DNA of 64,000 nucleotides. Origin: Ignavibacteria bacterium. Its GTDB lineage: Bacteria; Bacteroidota; Ignavibacteria; Ignavibacteriales; Ignavibacteriaceae. The notes under the pieces were generated by a model. The model saw only the letters and a list, made by a program, of their open reading frames with translations, searched no databases and had not been told where the DNA came from. The DNA is taken from positions 1-64,000 of the forward strand of contig JAUYAB010000025.1 of NCBI GenBank assembly GCA_030693705.1, given 5' to 3'. Positions 38,271 through 47,043 of the stretch are shown in pieces (position 1 is the stretch's first letter; every line of letters begins with the position of its first letter). The position numbers were made by a program, and so were the translations under genes.

Positions 38271-39346
38271 ACTACCCATCCTAAAATTGTTAAAACGATG
38301 ATAAACATTATGACAAAAATGCCAATGTATGTAATGAGTTTGTTTTGTTCTCCGCGGGCGGTTTTTCTATCCCAAAATGGAACGATCAACCACAAAGCAA
38401 ATGCTGCACCGAAAAGAAGTATTCCTAAAACTTCTCCTTCGATAAATAAGATATGAGCCGGTAAATATTTTAAGCTTTGAAACATAAAAAGAAAATACCA
38501 TTCCGGTTTTATGCCTGCAGGCGCTGAACCGAACGCATCGGCTTTATGTCCAAGCTCAGCCGGAAAAAATACCGCAAGAATGGCAAGGAGATTCAACATC
38601 ATTAACCACAAAAGCAAATCTCTTAAAATAAAATTCGGGAAGAAGGGCATCGTCTTTTTTTCTTTTTGCGGGAGATGTGCAAAATGCATCGGCTCGCTAA
38701 TTCCCTGTCGTTGAATAAGCAATAGATGAATACCTAACATCACAGTGAAAATTCCGGGAAAGAGCGCTACGTGAAAACCAAATAAACGTGATAACGTTGC
38801 ACCGGTAACATCCGGTCCGCCGCGCATAAGAATTTTTATCGGCTCGCCAACTATCGGAACCGCGCCGGCGATATCGGAACCAACTTTAGTCGCAAAGAAA
38901 GCGAGTTCATTCCATGGAAGTAAATATCCGCTGAAACCAAATCCCATTCCAAGAAATAACATCAGCATTCCGGTAATCCAGGTAAGTTCGCGTGGTTTCC
39001 GGTACGCTTTTTCAAAATAGACGCTGAACATGTGAATAACAGCGGCTAAAATAAATAAATTCGCCGCCCAGCCGTGAATTGAACGAATGAGCCAGCCAAA
39101 CTGTACTTTGGACATGATGTATTGAATACTTTCGAAAGCTAAATCCGGTCCCGCTTTATAATAGAAGAGAAGTAAAATTCCGGTAACAACCTGAACAATA
39201 AAAAAGAAGAGCGAAACTCCGCCGAAATAATACCAGATAGAATGTGAATGCACCGGCACATATTTTTTCCCCATAAAGTGAACGAGGTCTTCAAGATGAA
39301 ACCGTTCGTCGAGATAATCATAAGCGTCTTTAAATAACTTTTTCAT
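38267..39346 (-). CDS. Cytochrome b of a bc-type quinol oxidase, b6-like
   Basis: A 359-residue membrane protein with b6 and subunit-IV parts joined. The haem-ligand histidines are His91/His105 and His192/His207; the second pair has 14 residues between them, the spacing of b6 rather than bc1. The quinol-site PEWY motif is present (KPEWYFLF). It would oxidise menaquinol at the Qo site and feed the Rieske protein. It is preceded by the Rieske gene (9 bp) and followed by the 11-haem gene (4-bp overlap), replacing the usual cytochrome c1/f. Confidence 0.93.
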   Translation of the reverse strand: MKKLFKDAYDYLDERFHLEDLVHFMGKKYVPVHSHSIWYYFGGVSLFFFIVQVVTGILLLFYYKAGPDLAFESIQYIMSKVQFGWLIRSIHGWAANLFILAAVIHMFSVYFEKAYRKPRELTWITGMLMLFLGMGFGFSGYLLPWNELAFFATKVGSDIAGAVPIVGEPIKILMRGGPDVTGATLSRLFGFHVALFPGIFTVMLGIHLLLIQRQGISEPMHFAHLPQKEKKTMPFFPNFILRDLLLWLMMLNLLAILAVFFPAELGHKADAFGSAPAGIKPEWYFLFMFQSLKYLPAHILFIEGEVLGILLFGAAFALWLIVPFWDRKTARGEQNKLITYIGIFVIMFIIVLTILGWVV

Positions 39347-39354
39347 TTATATCC

Positions 39355-39801
39355 TCACGCTTTTTTCGAGACAAAAATATTTTCGCCTTGTAAGTTAACT
39401 TGATAGATGTCTAACGGACGGGGCGGCGGTCCGGAGACATTTTTCCCGTTCAGATCATACTTACCGTTATGGCAGGCGCACCAGATCAAGCCCATTTCTT
39501 TCTTATACTGAACCGTACAATCAAGATGAGTACAAACAGCAGAGAGAGCTTTAAACTCATCTTTTTCAGTTCGAATTACGAGAACGGGTTTATTTCCAAA
39601 CCGTACAATTTTGCCGCTGTCTTTTTCGAAATCTGAAATTTTTCCTGCAAGAACGCTTGAAACTTCTACTTCGTTTTGCTTGGGAGGATTTAAATATGAC
39701 ACAATAGGATAGAGGACGGATGCTAAGAATCCGACTACACTTGTGGAAAGGAGATATTTTAAAAAAGATCTCCGGTTTTGGTTGCTATCCAAATCACTCA
39801 T
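39355..39801 (-). CDS. Rieske iron-sulfur protein
   Basis: 148 residues. The twin-arginine-like start RRSFLKYLLSTSVVG indicates a membrane-anchored Rieske subunit. The [2Fe-2S] ligands are Cys90/His92 (CTHLDC) and Cys108/His111 (CACHNGKYD); Cys95 and Cys110 can form the stabilising disulfide. The proline-rich SGPPPRPL loop is typical. It carries electrons from quinol at cytochrome b to the next cytochrome. It is expected to share an mRNA with the cytochrome b and 11-haem genes. Confidence 0.95.
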   Translation of the reverse strand: MSDLDSNQNRRSFLKYLLSTSVVGFLASVLYPIVSYLNPPKQNEVEVSSVLAGKISDFEKDSGKIVRFGNKPVLVIRTEKDEFKALSAVCTHLDCTVQYKKEMGLIWCACHNGKYDLNGKNVSGPPPRPLDIYQVNLQGENIFVSKKA

Positions 39802-39904
39802 AGAAACACCTTTCTTAAAGAAGAAAAAATATGCTGATTTGAAATTAATGCTATTTGGAAAATAAAAAAAGGAATTGTGTTTTTTTATGTAAATATTTGC
39901 CAGC

Positions 39905-39930
39905 CCCCAACCCTTCCCACGGGAAGGGCT
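39905..39930. repeat. GC-rich CCCTTCCC palindrome inside the cytochrome cluster
   Basis: CCCTTCCC-AC-GGGAAGGG (39911-39928) forms an 8-bp stem with a two-base loop, in the 161 bp between the seven-haem gene and the Rieske gene. No T run follows on the minus strand. The flank AGCCC...AACCCTT resembles the element at 48421-48451, so it is probably one copy of a dispersed repeat. Confidence 0.6.
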
Positions 39931-39962
39931 GTTTTATACTTTTTTGAAAAAAGAGAGGTTCT

Positions 39963-41453
39963 TTATCTTTTTGCGTGGCAATCGCTGCAGTTTTGTTCTT
40001 TCCATGAATTTCCAATATCAACAGGGTGATAGTATTCGACTCCACCCAACGATAATCTGAGCGAATCATTTCCAAATTGTTGAGAAAGAATAGTATGACA
40101 AACATTACAATCGCGTGAAAGGACTTTCCCTTCTTTGCTTTTATGTTTGCCGTCGTGGCAGCGGAAACAACCGGGAGAATACATGTGTCCGATATGATTT
40201 GGGAATTTCTTCCAGCTAACATTCATCTCCGGGAAATAATTGCGAGAATAAATTTTCTGAATTTCCAGAACGGCTCTATTTAGTTCTGATTTTTTGGAAG
40301 AGGCGATCTGAGGATAGTTATTCTGATAAAACTGATTGACCAGCAACTTAATACTATCCAACGCTTTTTCTTTTGTTGTATATGAATTTTCCAAAGCATC
40401 AACAGCAACGCTTTTAATGTTCGGTATTGTAGGATCAACCCAATTTAGCGACATTAAATGATTGACCGAGGTGAAAGGATCATGATAAATATGTGAAGGT
40501 CGGTTGTGGCAATCGATACAATCCATTCTCCGCGGTTCGGCTTTACTTCTGGCTTCTTTAGTTAAAGGATTTTCGGTGTTTTCATAAATAACCTCTTTGC
40601 CATCCGCTGATTTTGATTTTACCCACGGAATATTTTCTCTTGAAGGATCGGTTGTTATATACGTTACTTCGTTTCCGATATTCATGTGCCAGTGAATTCC
40701 ATTGGTTGGTCCGGCTTCAATATTGCCTCCGCCGATCTTTACTAAAAGATTGAGAGAAAACTTAGAATTCTGTTCATCCGATAAATAATACGTTGAAACA
40801 AGTTTCTTTTCGCTGAAAAAATGTTTCGGCCAATGGCATTGTTCGCAAGTTTGTTGCGCCGGTCGTAAATTTTCTATCGGTGTCGGGATCGGTCTGGAAT
40901 ATTTGTTAAAAAGAACGGAATACACTTGATAAGAGCCGGTAATTTTTGCTTTAACAAACCAACTAACACCAGAACCAATATGGCATTGAACGCATCCCAC
41001 TCTGGCATGTGGAGAGTATTGGTACGCGGTATATTCGGGTGACATCACCTTATGGCATATTGTTCCGCAAAACTCATCAGAGTCGGTGTATTCATAAACT
41101 TTAAAGCTTCCGAAAGTCGAAAAAATTAAGAGAAGAATTGTTCCTATCGAAATAACTAAGGTAGAAAATCTGTGGCGCGGGTTGTTCAGATCGATCACCG
41201 GCATGTGTCTTGTTTCTTTGCCTGAAGCTAACCGTTTTCTCTCTTTCAGAATTCCGAAAATCATCAGTGCTATCCCAAAGAGTAAAAAGGTAGGGAGAAT
41301 AACAAATGCAATAATGCCCATATAAGGTTTTGGGTTTTTCTGAAAGGCTTCCAAGACCATTAAAAAAATAACTAACCCAAAACTTACTGCAGCAAGAGAA
41401 ACTCCGACTAAAGTTGTCGGGTTATAAAAAGAATCAGGGTATTTACGTTTCAT
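39963..41453 (-). CDS. Multihaem NapC/NirT-like cytochrome c with membrane helices
   Basis: 496 residues: three hydrophobic helices in the first 120 residues, then a periplasmic part with seven haem motifs. The first is CGTICH (Cys129, Cys133, His134), a CX3CH spacing followed by KVM, and the next is CVQCH. The others are CEQCH, CIDCH, CFRCH, CNVCH and CSDCH. The Met and second-haem context (SPHARVGCVQCHIG) is that of NapC/NrfH-type quinol dehydrogenases. It probably draws electrons from the quinol pool and passes them on. It lies 21 bp downstream of a cytochrome b gene. Confidence 0.85.
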   Translation of the reverse strand: MKRKYPDSFYNPTTLVGVSLAAVSFGLVIFLMVLEAFQKNPKPYMGIIAFVILPTFLLFGIALMIFGILKERKRLASGKETRHMPVIDLNNPRHRFSTLVISIGTILLLIFSTFGSFKVYEYTDSDEFCGTICHKVMSPEYTAYQYSPHARVGCVQCHIGSGVSWFVKAKITGSYQVYSVLFNKYSRPIPTPIENLRPAQQTCEQCHWPKHFFSEKKLVSTYYLSDEQNSKFSLNLLVKIGGGNIEAGPTNGIHWHMNIGNEVTYITTDPSRENIPWVKSKSADGKEVIYENTENPLTKEARSKAEPRRMDCIDCHNRPSHIYHDPFTSVNHLMSLNWVDPTIPNIKSVAVDALENSYTTKEKALDSIKLLVNQFYQNNYPQIASSKKSELNRAVLEIQKIYSRNYFPEMNVSWKKFPNHIGHMYSPGCFRCHDGKHKSKEGKVLSRDCNVCHTILSQQFGNDSLRLSLGGVEYYHPVDIGNSWKEQNCSDCHAKR

Positions 41454-41474
41454 TTAAATCCTTTATTAAAGCTT

Positions 41475-42311
41475 TTATCTATAAGAAAAAATCATGGCGT
41501 AGATTATCCATATTACAATGAAAAATCCAAGAGATAAAGCCGTCCATCCAAAAATTTTAATAGTACGAGTTACAATTGGAGGGTAAGCTTCAACTAAATA
41601 ATTCTCCAATTCACCTTTTTCCACAAGTTCTTTGTACTCTTGCGGTCTATCAATTTTGAATTCTTCAAGAGGCATTCTTCCCGTGAAAATAACTATATCC
41701 ATCGGGAATTTTTCCGGACGAAGATGTGTATTAAAAAAGTGAACCGTAAAAATGAACCCGGTTGCAAGAAGCGCTTCATCACTATGGATTATGGTTGCAA
41801 CATTAATAAACCAACCGGGCAAAAACCGTGTAAAAAATTCCGGGAACCAAAGGGTAAATCCGGTTGAACCGATAACAAAAACTCCCCAGAAGACAGCGAA
41901 GTAATCAAACTTTTCCCAATACGTCCATCTTCCATATTCCGGTCGTTCCCCTTTTCCCAAAAACCATTTCATAGAACCGATGAAATCTTCCCAATCTTTT
42001 CTGTTAAAAAGCATTGAGTCCTTTCCGAAGATCAACTCCTTCCATGAACCAAGTTCTTTTCTTTTTAAGCGGGTCAGATCAACAATATGAGTTATAAAAA
42101 CTATCACCATTACAGAAGCTGCGAAGCGATGAATTGACCCGGTTGCTTCAAACCCGCCGAAGAAATGCGAAAGTGCAACTGCCCAGCTTGTATAGGAAAA
42201 TTTTAGCGACATTCCTGTAAGTGATAAACTAATAAAACTGATTATCATTACAATATGAAGTCCCCGGTTTAACCGCGAAAATCTTAAAACTTGTTCTTCT
42301 TCTTTATGCAT
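41475..42311 (-). CDS. Di-haem cytochrome b (b561/FDH-gamma-like)
   Basis: 278 residues from the ATG at 42311 (ATGCATAA overlaps the preceding stop by 8 bp; GAAGGAAG lies ahead). About five membrane helices. Histidines in [20 protein letters not shown] and [13 protein letters not shown] suit haem b ligands. [20 protein letters not shown] is shared with the C-terminal domain of the gene at 44371 (KPKFGRFSYIEKSEYWALVW), so the two are paralogues. It is expected to exchange electrons between quinones and the periplasmic multihaem cytochromes. Confidence 0.87.
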   Translation of the reverse strand: MHKEEEQVLRFSRLNRGLHIVMIISFISLSLTGMSLKFSYTSWAVALSHFFGGFEATGSIHRFAASVMVIVFITHIVDLTRLKRKELGSWKELIFGKDSMLFNRKDWEDFIGSMKWFLGKGERPEYGRWTYWEKFDYFAVFWGVFVIGSTGFTLWFPEFFTRFLPGWFINVATIIHSDEALLATGFIFTVHFFNTHLRPEKFPMDIVIFTGRMPLEEFKIDRPQEYKELVEKGELENYLVEAYPPIVTRTIKIFGWTALSLGFFIVIWIIYAMIFSYR

Positions 42312-44352
42312 CGAGTTCATCTTCCTTCTTTGTTTCCGGTTCTTTTGTTTCATCAATTAATTTTTCTTTATCTTTTATTCTCTTTGCCAGTTCGCGTTTC
42401 CATTGCAAAGAACGGGGCAGCCACAGCAACGTATGAATACCGGCGAGCAAAAAAGTTCCAACAAGCAACCCGGTCATTCCCCAAAAAGTAATAAATAAAA
42501 TCGGATATTTTTGCGGATCGTGGTGTGTTGCGTGCGTAAAATATCCCGCAAATTTTCGCGTGGCTCCTTCATGACATTTTTGACACGTCTTCAAAACATT
42601 TTTTCTGCTTAAATGAGATTCAGGATTTGAAATAGCAAGAATATCATGCGCACCGTGGCAATCATAACATTTTGCGGTTTTTGTGTAACCCAATTGAGAA
42701 ACTTTCCCGTGGTAAGTATCGAAATATGTTTTTGCAATTTCAACATGGCATCTTCCGCATTGATCCATTATGTGAAGTTTAAATCCTTCAGAATCAGCAC
42801 GTTTAATTTTATGCGCGCTGTGGCAGTCGTTGCACGACGGTAAATTTTTCGCATTTGAAATTTTTGAAGAGTGAATGCTCTTTTCAAATTGTTCTTGGAT
42901 CCCATGATGACACGTACCACAAGTGCCGGCAACATTCTTTGGATTAATACTTGAATTCGGATTAGCATGAGGTAGTTCCCGATGCGCTGTATGGCAGCCG
43001 GTACACGTTGCAGTAACAGTCAACCCGCTTTTCATCAAACCTTTTCCGTGAATACTTTCCGTGTAACTTTCAATAATTGAATGTTCTTTTCCCTTATAAC
43101 GAACGGCGGCTTGCTCGCCTTCTCTATGGCAGGTTGCACACAAACCGGGAATGTTGGTTGGAAAAGTTCTTGATTCGGGATTTTTCTTGCTTAATATTTT
43201 GTGCGTTCCATGGCATTCTGCACAAACCGGTGCGTTCGGATCGTTTTTCGCGGCGAGCATCCCATGGGTACTTTGTTTATATTCCTCACCCACTTCTGAA
43301 TGGCAAGAAGAGCAATCAACTTTTTTTGTTATTGTTTCACAGGGACGAACATGAGAAGCATTAACTTCCGAGTGGCATTGACTGCAAGCGGTCTTGTTAT
43401 GGATAGATGCTTCGTACTCTTTAATATCAACATAAAGTGAACGATTGTCTTTTGAAGATTTTAAACTTTCCACTTTATGGCAGGTCATGCAATCCTGATT
43501 CGCCATTCCAAGTTCATAAAAAACATTTCTGATTTTGTGCGGTTGATGACAATCGATGCATGCAGGTAAAATATGCGCTTTCTTCTCCCACAGTTCACCT
43601 TTAATAATTTTACGGTGAACCGCCTCGATCATCACATGGCATTTTGTACAAGTTGCAGCAATGTTTTTTCTTGCAATTGATGAAGTTGGATCTGTATGAG
43701 GCAAAATTGAATGAGGTGTGTGGCACGAAGCGCAGTTTGGAGCTACGATTAATCCCTTTTTTAGTAATCCCTGTCCATGAATACTTTCCGAAAAATTTTC
43801 TAAAATATGATCCTGATGAATAGTTCTTTGTGTTTGAACTTTTGTTCCCTCTTGATGACATCTTCCGCATAAAAAGGGAATTTTCATCGGATAGACGGAA
43901 GACTTTGGATCTTTTACCGGAAGGATTTCATGCCCACCGTGACATGTTTTGCAAGTCGGAGCCAAATTATCACCGCGTGCAATTGCTTTTCCGTGTAAAG
44001 ATTTTGCATGAAGTTCCTGCTCTGACTGATGACAGCCGCCGCATTTTGCGGGTTTCAAATCTTCGTTGTGCGGAAACTCGGAATCTTTCAAATCAACATG
44101 GCAGCCGATACAGGGAACCGAACCATGTACAAACTTGGTAAAGTTTTTTTCACTTACATAAACGGAAAATGTTTTCCCGTTCTTCGTTCCGGTTAAACTT
44201 TTATCATCGTGACAGCCAAAACAATCGCTATTATCTTGGCTAAACGTATTTGCCGGCACTGAAACAAACAATAAGAAAAGAAGAACTGCAGAGCTTCCTC
44301 TTAATATTTGTCTGTTATTAAGTTTTTCAGAAGGATTTTTTTTTAGCATCAA
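42304..44352 (-). CDS. Nonadecahaem c-type cytochrome, membrane-anchored
   Basis: 682 residues with 19 CXXCH motifs, from CFGCH to CQKCH, many as CXXCHxxH pairs. An N-terminal signal or anchor (about 20-38) and a C-terminal helix (ILFITFWGMTGLLVGTFLLA) place the haem part in the periplasm. No CXXCK motif, the mark of NrfA-type nitrite reductase, is seen. Repeats such as SIHGKGLMKSGL and SIHGQGLLKKGL indicate internal duplication. It probably acts as a wire or store of electrons. It lies 18 bp after the 13-haem gene and overlaps the next gene by 8 bp. Confidence 0.93.
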   Translation of the reverse strand: MMLKKNPSEKLNNRQILRGSSAVLLFLLFVSVPANTFSQDNSDCFGCHDDKSLTGTKNGKTFSVYVSEKNFTKFVHGSVPCIGCHVDLKDSEFPHNEDLKPAKCGGCHQSEQELHAKSLHGKAIARGDNLAPTCKTCHGGHEILPVKDPKSSVYPMKIPFLCGRCHQEGTKVQTQRTIHQDHILENFSESIHGQGLLKKGLIVAPNCASCHTPHSILPHTDPTSSIARKNIAATCTKCHVMIEAVHRKIIKGELWEKKAHILPACIDCHQPHKIRNVFYELGMANQDCMTCHKVESLKSSKDNRSLYVDIKEYEASIHNKTACSQCHSEVNASHVRPCETITKKVDCSSCHSEVGEEYKQSTHGMLAAKNDPNAPVCAECHGTHKILSKKNPESRTFPTNIPGLCATCHREGEQAAVRYKGKEHSIIESYTESIHGKGLMKSGLTVTATCTGCHTAHRELPHANPNSSINPKNVAGTCGTCHHGIQEQFEKSIHSSKISNAKNLPSCNDCHSAHKIKRADSEGFKLHIMDQCGRCHVEIAKTYFDTYHGKVSQLGYTKTAKCYDCHGAHDILAISNPESHLSRKNVLKTCQKCHEGATRKFAGYFTHATHHDPQKYPILFITFWGMTGLLVGTFLLAGIHTLLWLPRSLQWKRELAKRIKDKEKLIDETKEPETKKEDELDA

Positions 44353-44370
44353 ATAATTCTCAATTAAAAT

Positions 44371-46536
44371 TTAAATCTTGTCGTCATCCATGTTTTCAAT
44401 TTCCTGCTGATAGGATTTCTTTTTTATTTCTTCTAATTCCAACGGATGTTCGTCTTCCATTTCTTCTTCGGTTATTGATCCTTTGAGCCATGCAAGGTTC
44501 ATCGGATATACGTCCGGATTGAAAATGATAAAGTAAAAATGCCAAACAACAATCGCCAGGAATGCAAGCCAGGCTTCGTAATAGTGAATTGTTCTGGCAA
44601 CATCCCAACCAAGTTTGGTTAAAATACCGATGAATGTATTATCAAACCATAAGAAAATTCCAGTGACCGACATTACGATCGTTCCCCAAACGAGCGCCCA
44701 ATATTCACTCTTTTCAATGTAACTGAATCTGCCGAATTTTGGTTTATCTTTCGAGAAACCGAAATTATACTTTAATACGTCAACCATATCTTTTGCGTCT
44801 TGCAGACGAGGAAAAAGATCGTAGGCTAACTTCCTTCCGCGCGCAGTAAAGAGTAAATAATATAAATGATAAAGACTTGCGCCAACCATAATCACCGCGG
44901 CTGTTCTATGGATAATGCTTCTCATCTCGAAAGCGTTCGGCAAAATATTTCTGAAACCGGCTACCCACCATGCATCCGGGAAACGGAGCGCAAATCCGGT
45001 AAGAACCAAAGTGAAGAAACTGATTACCAAAGTTGCGTGCTGTATTCTTTCACTCAACGTCATTCTCAAATACAAACCGTGTCCGTGATCCTTCTCATCC
45101 ATTCTTCCTCTTCGAATAAGAAGTTTGTTTTTCGATTTTCTAAAAAGATCAACGAAATTGTGAATGAACATTCCCCCTATAACTGTAAAGATAAGAAGTA
45201 AATACGTTGTTGAGATCCAATAAAGAAGCGGTTCTTCTTTTTCAACCGCTGTGCTGTGAATTTTTCCGATGGCAAAATTTTCGTTCGCTCCCGGATGACA
45301 TCTTCCGCATGTATGTTTTAAATTCGCTTTATTTACGGAAGAAGTCGGGTCGCTCGCGGCTTTAATATTATGAGCGCCATGGCAGCTTGCACAGTTTGCA
45401 ACTTCTCTTGAACCGCCTTTTAATGCGAGTCCATGATAGCTTGTAACATAAGAGCTAACCTTATTTGAAGCCATTCCGTAGCGGTCTGTTAATTTTACGG
45501 AACTATGACAAGGTGAGCAGACTTGAGATGATAAATTTTTATATGCAACGGGTGAAGAAGGATCGTTGTGCTTGAGAATGTTGTGTTCGCCATGGCAATT
45601 AGTACAAACCGGCGCATCCATATTTCTGTTTGCTACAGCTTTTCCGTGAGCGCTTTCATTATATTCAGCTACAATTCCGCCGTGACATTTTGAACAGGTT
45701 TGCGGTACGTTCAATTTAAATACGGTTGATTTTGAATCTGTTCCTTTTAAAATTCCATGCGCGGTATGGCAATCAATGCATGTTGCCGCTTTTGCATTTC
45801 CCTTTTTATGAAGCGCGGTGCTGTGCACGCTGTTTTCATACGATTTAATGAACTTTACTGTTGGAGCTATTTTGCTTCGAACATTCGGATTATCAACATG
45901 ACAAGAGAAGCAAAGCCGTTCTTGAGATATTTTGATTTCAAGCGTATCTCTGTTCCCGTTTTTATTTGAAATGGTTCCGTGATGACAAGTTAAACAGTTC
46001 GGCGCCGCAGGATTTCCCTTCTGCAATTCTTCATCATGTGTTGAACCTAAAAATGTTTTTTCGATAGCGCCATGGCATTTTCCGCAAGCGGAAACTATTT
46101 TTGAATTTGTAAATGGAAATGCTGGTGATTTTTTCGGTACAATATTATGCGTTCCGTGGCAGCCTTTACAATTTAGATCAGGAGACGTTGCGGGCTGTTT
46201 GGCTTTAAGCATTTGAGGGTGAAACGAATGTTTTACCGGTGCATCTTTATGACAAGTAACGCAATTGATCGGTTCAATTTTCTCCTTATGGGGAATATTA
46301 TCCATTTCAAAACCGGTATGGCATGCAATACACTGTAGTTTAGCGTGGGGAGAACTTTTAAGAACATCTTCCTTAACAAAAAGCGAAATCTGTTTCCCGT
46401 TCTGTTCTTTGGTTAAAGTTTCATCGCTATGGCACGAAAGGCAATCTGCGTTTGATTGTGCATATAAAGGAATTCCCCTTGAAAAGAGAAAAAACAGACC
46501 AAAATAGAAACAACCCTTTACTAAAAATTTAACCAT
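44371..46536 (-). CDS. Tridecahaem cytochrome c fused to a di-haem cytochrome b (CbcL-like architecture)
   Basis: 721 residues: signal peptide (to about 26), 13 CXXCH motifs (CLSCH to CGRCH) through about residue 425, then a membrane part beginning LLYWISTTYLLLIFTVIGG with helices and histidines in SIIHRTAAVIMVG and TIHYYEAWLAFLA. The order multihaem c then b is that of Geobacter CbcL, which oxidises menaquinol for metal respiration; this protein has more haems. The b part is paralogous to the gene at 41475. It is the first large gene of the cluster, with a possible small membrane peptide gene and several dyads upstream. Confidence 0.92.
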   Translation of the reverse strand: MVKFLVKGCFYFGLFFLFSRGIPLYAQSNADCLSCHSDETLTKEQNGKQISLFVKEDVLKSSPHAKLQCIACHTGFEMDNIPHKEKIEPINCVTCHKDAPVKHSFHPQMLKAKQPATSPDLNCKGCHGTHNIVPKKSPAFPFTNSKIVSACGKCHGAIEKTFLGSTHDEELQKGNPAAPNCLTCHHGTISNKNGNRDTLEIKISQERLCFSCHVDNPNVRSKIAPTVKFIKSYENSVHSTALHKKGNAKAATCIDCHTAHGILKGTDSKSTVFKLNVPQTCSKCHGGIVAEYNESAHGKAVANRNMDAPVCTNCHGEHNILKHNDPSSPVAYKNLSSQVCSPCHSSVKLTDRYGMASNKVSSYVTSYHGLALKGGSREVANCASCHGAHNIKAASDPTSSVNKANLKHTCGRCHPGANENFAIGKIHSTAVEKEEPLLYWISTTYLLLIFTVIGGMFIHNFVDLFRKSKNKLLIRRGRMDEKDHGHGLYLRMTLSERIQHATLVISFFTLVLTGFALRFPDAWWVAGFRNILPNAFEMRSIIHRTAAVIMVGASLYHLYYLLFTARGRKLAYDLFPRLQDAKDMVDVLKYNFGFSKDKPKFGRFSYIEKSEYWALVWGTIVMSVTGIFLWFDNTFIGILTKLGWDVARTIHYYEAWLAFLAIVVWHFYFIIFNPDVYPMNLAWLKGSITEEEMEDEHPLELEEIKKKSYQQEIENMDDDKI

Positions 46537-46614
46537 CGATTTTCCTTATAGACAATTTGAAAGATAATAACCGGCACGAGAGGAAGATTTCATCGTGTCG
46601 TTACAGACGCGCTT

Positions 46615-46689
46615 CTAAACGCTGAATGCGAACCCATAAAGGGCAACAAGTGTAAAAACAAAAAGCATGTACAAAATAACGGTTTTCAA
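46615..46689 (-). CDS. Possible 24-residue membrane peptide ahead of the cytochrome operon
   Basis: A TTG start at 46689, with AGGA seven bases before it, opens a 24-codon frame ending in TAG. The peptide is a single hydrophobic segment (KTVILYMLFVFTLVALYG), like small subunits of respiratory membrane complexes. It ends 78 bp before the 13-haem gene. Nothing confirms translation. Confidence 0.4.
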   Translation of the reverse strand: MKTVILYMLFVFTLVALYGFAFSV

Positions 46690-47043
46690 AATAAATTCCT
46701 TTTTTGTTTAGCTCTCTTTTTTAACAAATGCAGTGCCAAGAATAGCTTGCTAAATGTTTATAGTTTCCTCTTTGAAACACCTTTCCGTCTCATTAATGAG
46801 AAACAGAGTGAAAAATTTTCACGAATTAGAATTTTGACAAAAGCGATTAATTTTTCCCCACAAAAACAGAACCTCTCGCGTAAAAATATTTCTCCATGCT
46901 TTAAACAAAATCAATTAAAAAAAAAGAAATATTTCTTTAAATATATTTTTTTTCACCGTTTGTTTCAAAGAAATATTTTCTAATTTTCGCATATACTTTT
47001 TCAAACACTAAAACTAAAGAAACTGGTAAGGAGATTTCGCTTT
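46690..47043. other. AT-rich divergent regulatory region with several dyads
   Basis: No gene is seen. Dyads include GTTTC/GAAAC (46763-46778), the perfect palindrome TCTCATTAATGAGA (46788-46801), GTGAAAAATTTTCAC (46808-46822) and AAAGAAATATTTCTTT (46923-46938), the last partly repeated at 46967. It serves the cytochrome operon on one side and the acidic protein gene on the other. Confidence 0.55.

Noticed and set aside
38267-39801. Photosynthetic b6f complex
   Set aside because: b6-type spacing is present, but no cytochrome f or photosynthesis gene is in the window and the partner gene is a multihaem cytochrome.
42304-44352. NrfA-like nitrite reductase among the multihaem proteins
   Set aside because: No CXXCK motif was seen; all 19 motifs are CXXCH.
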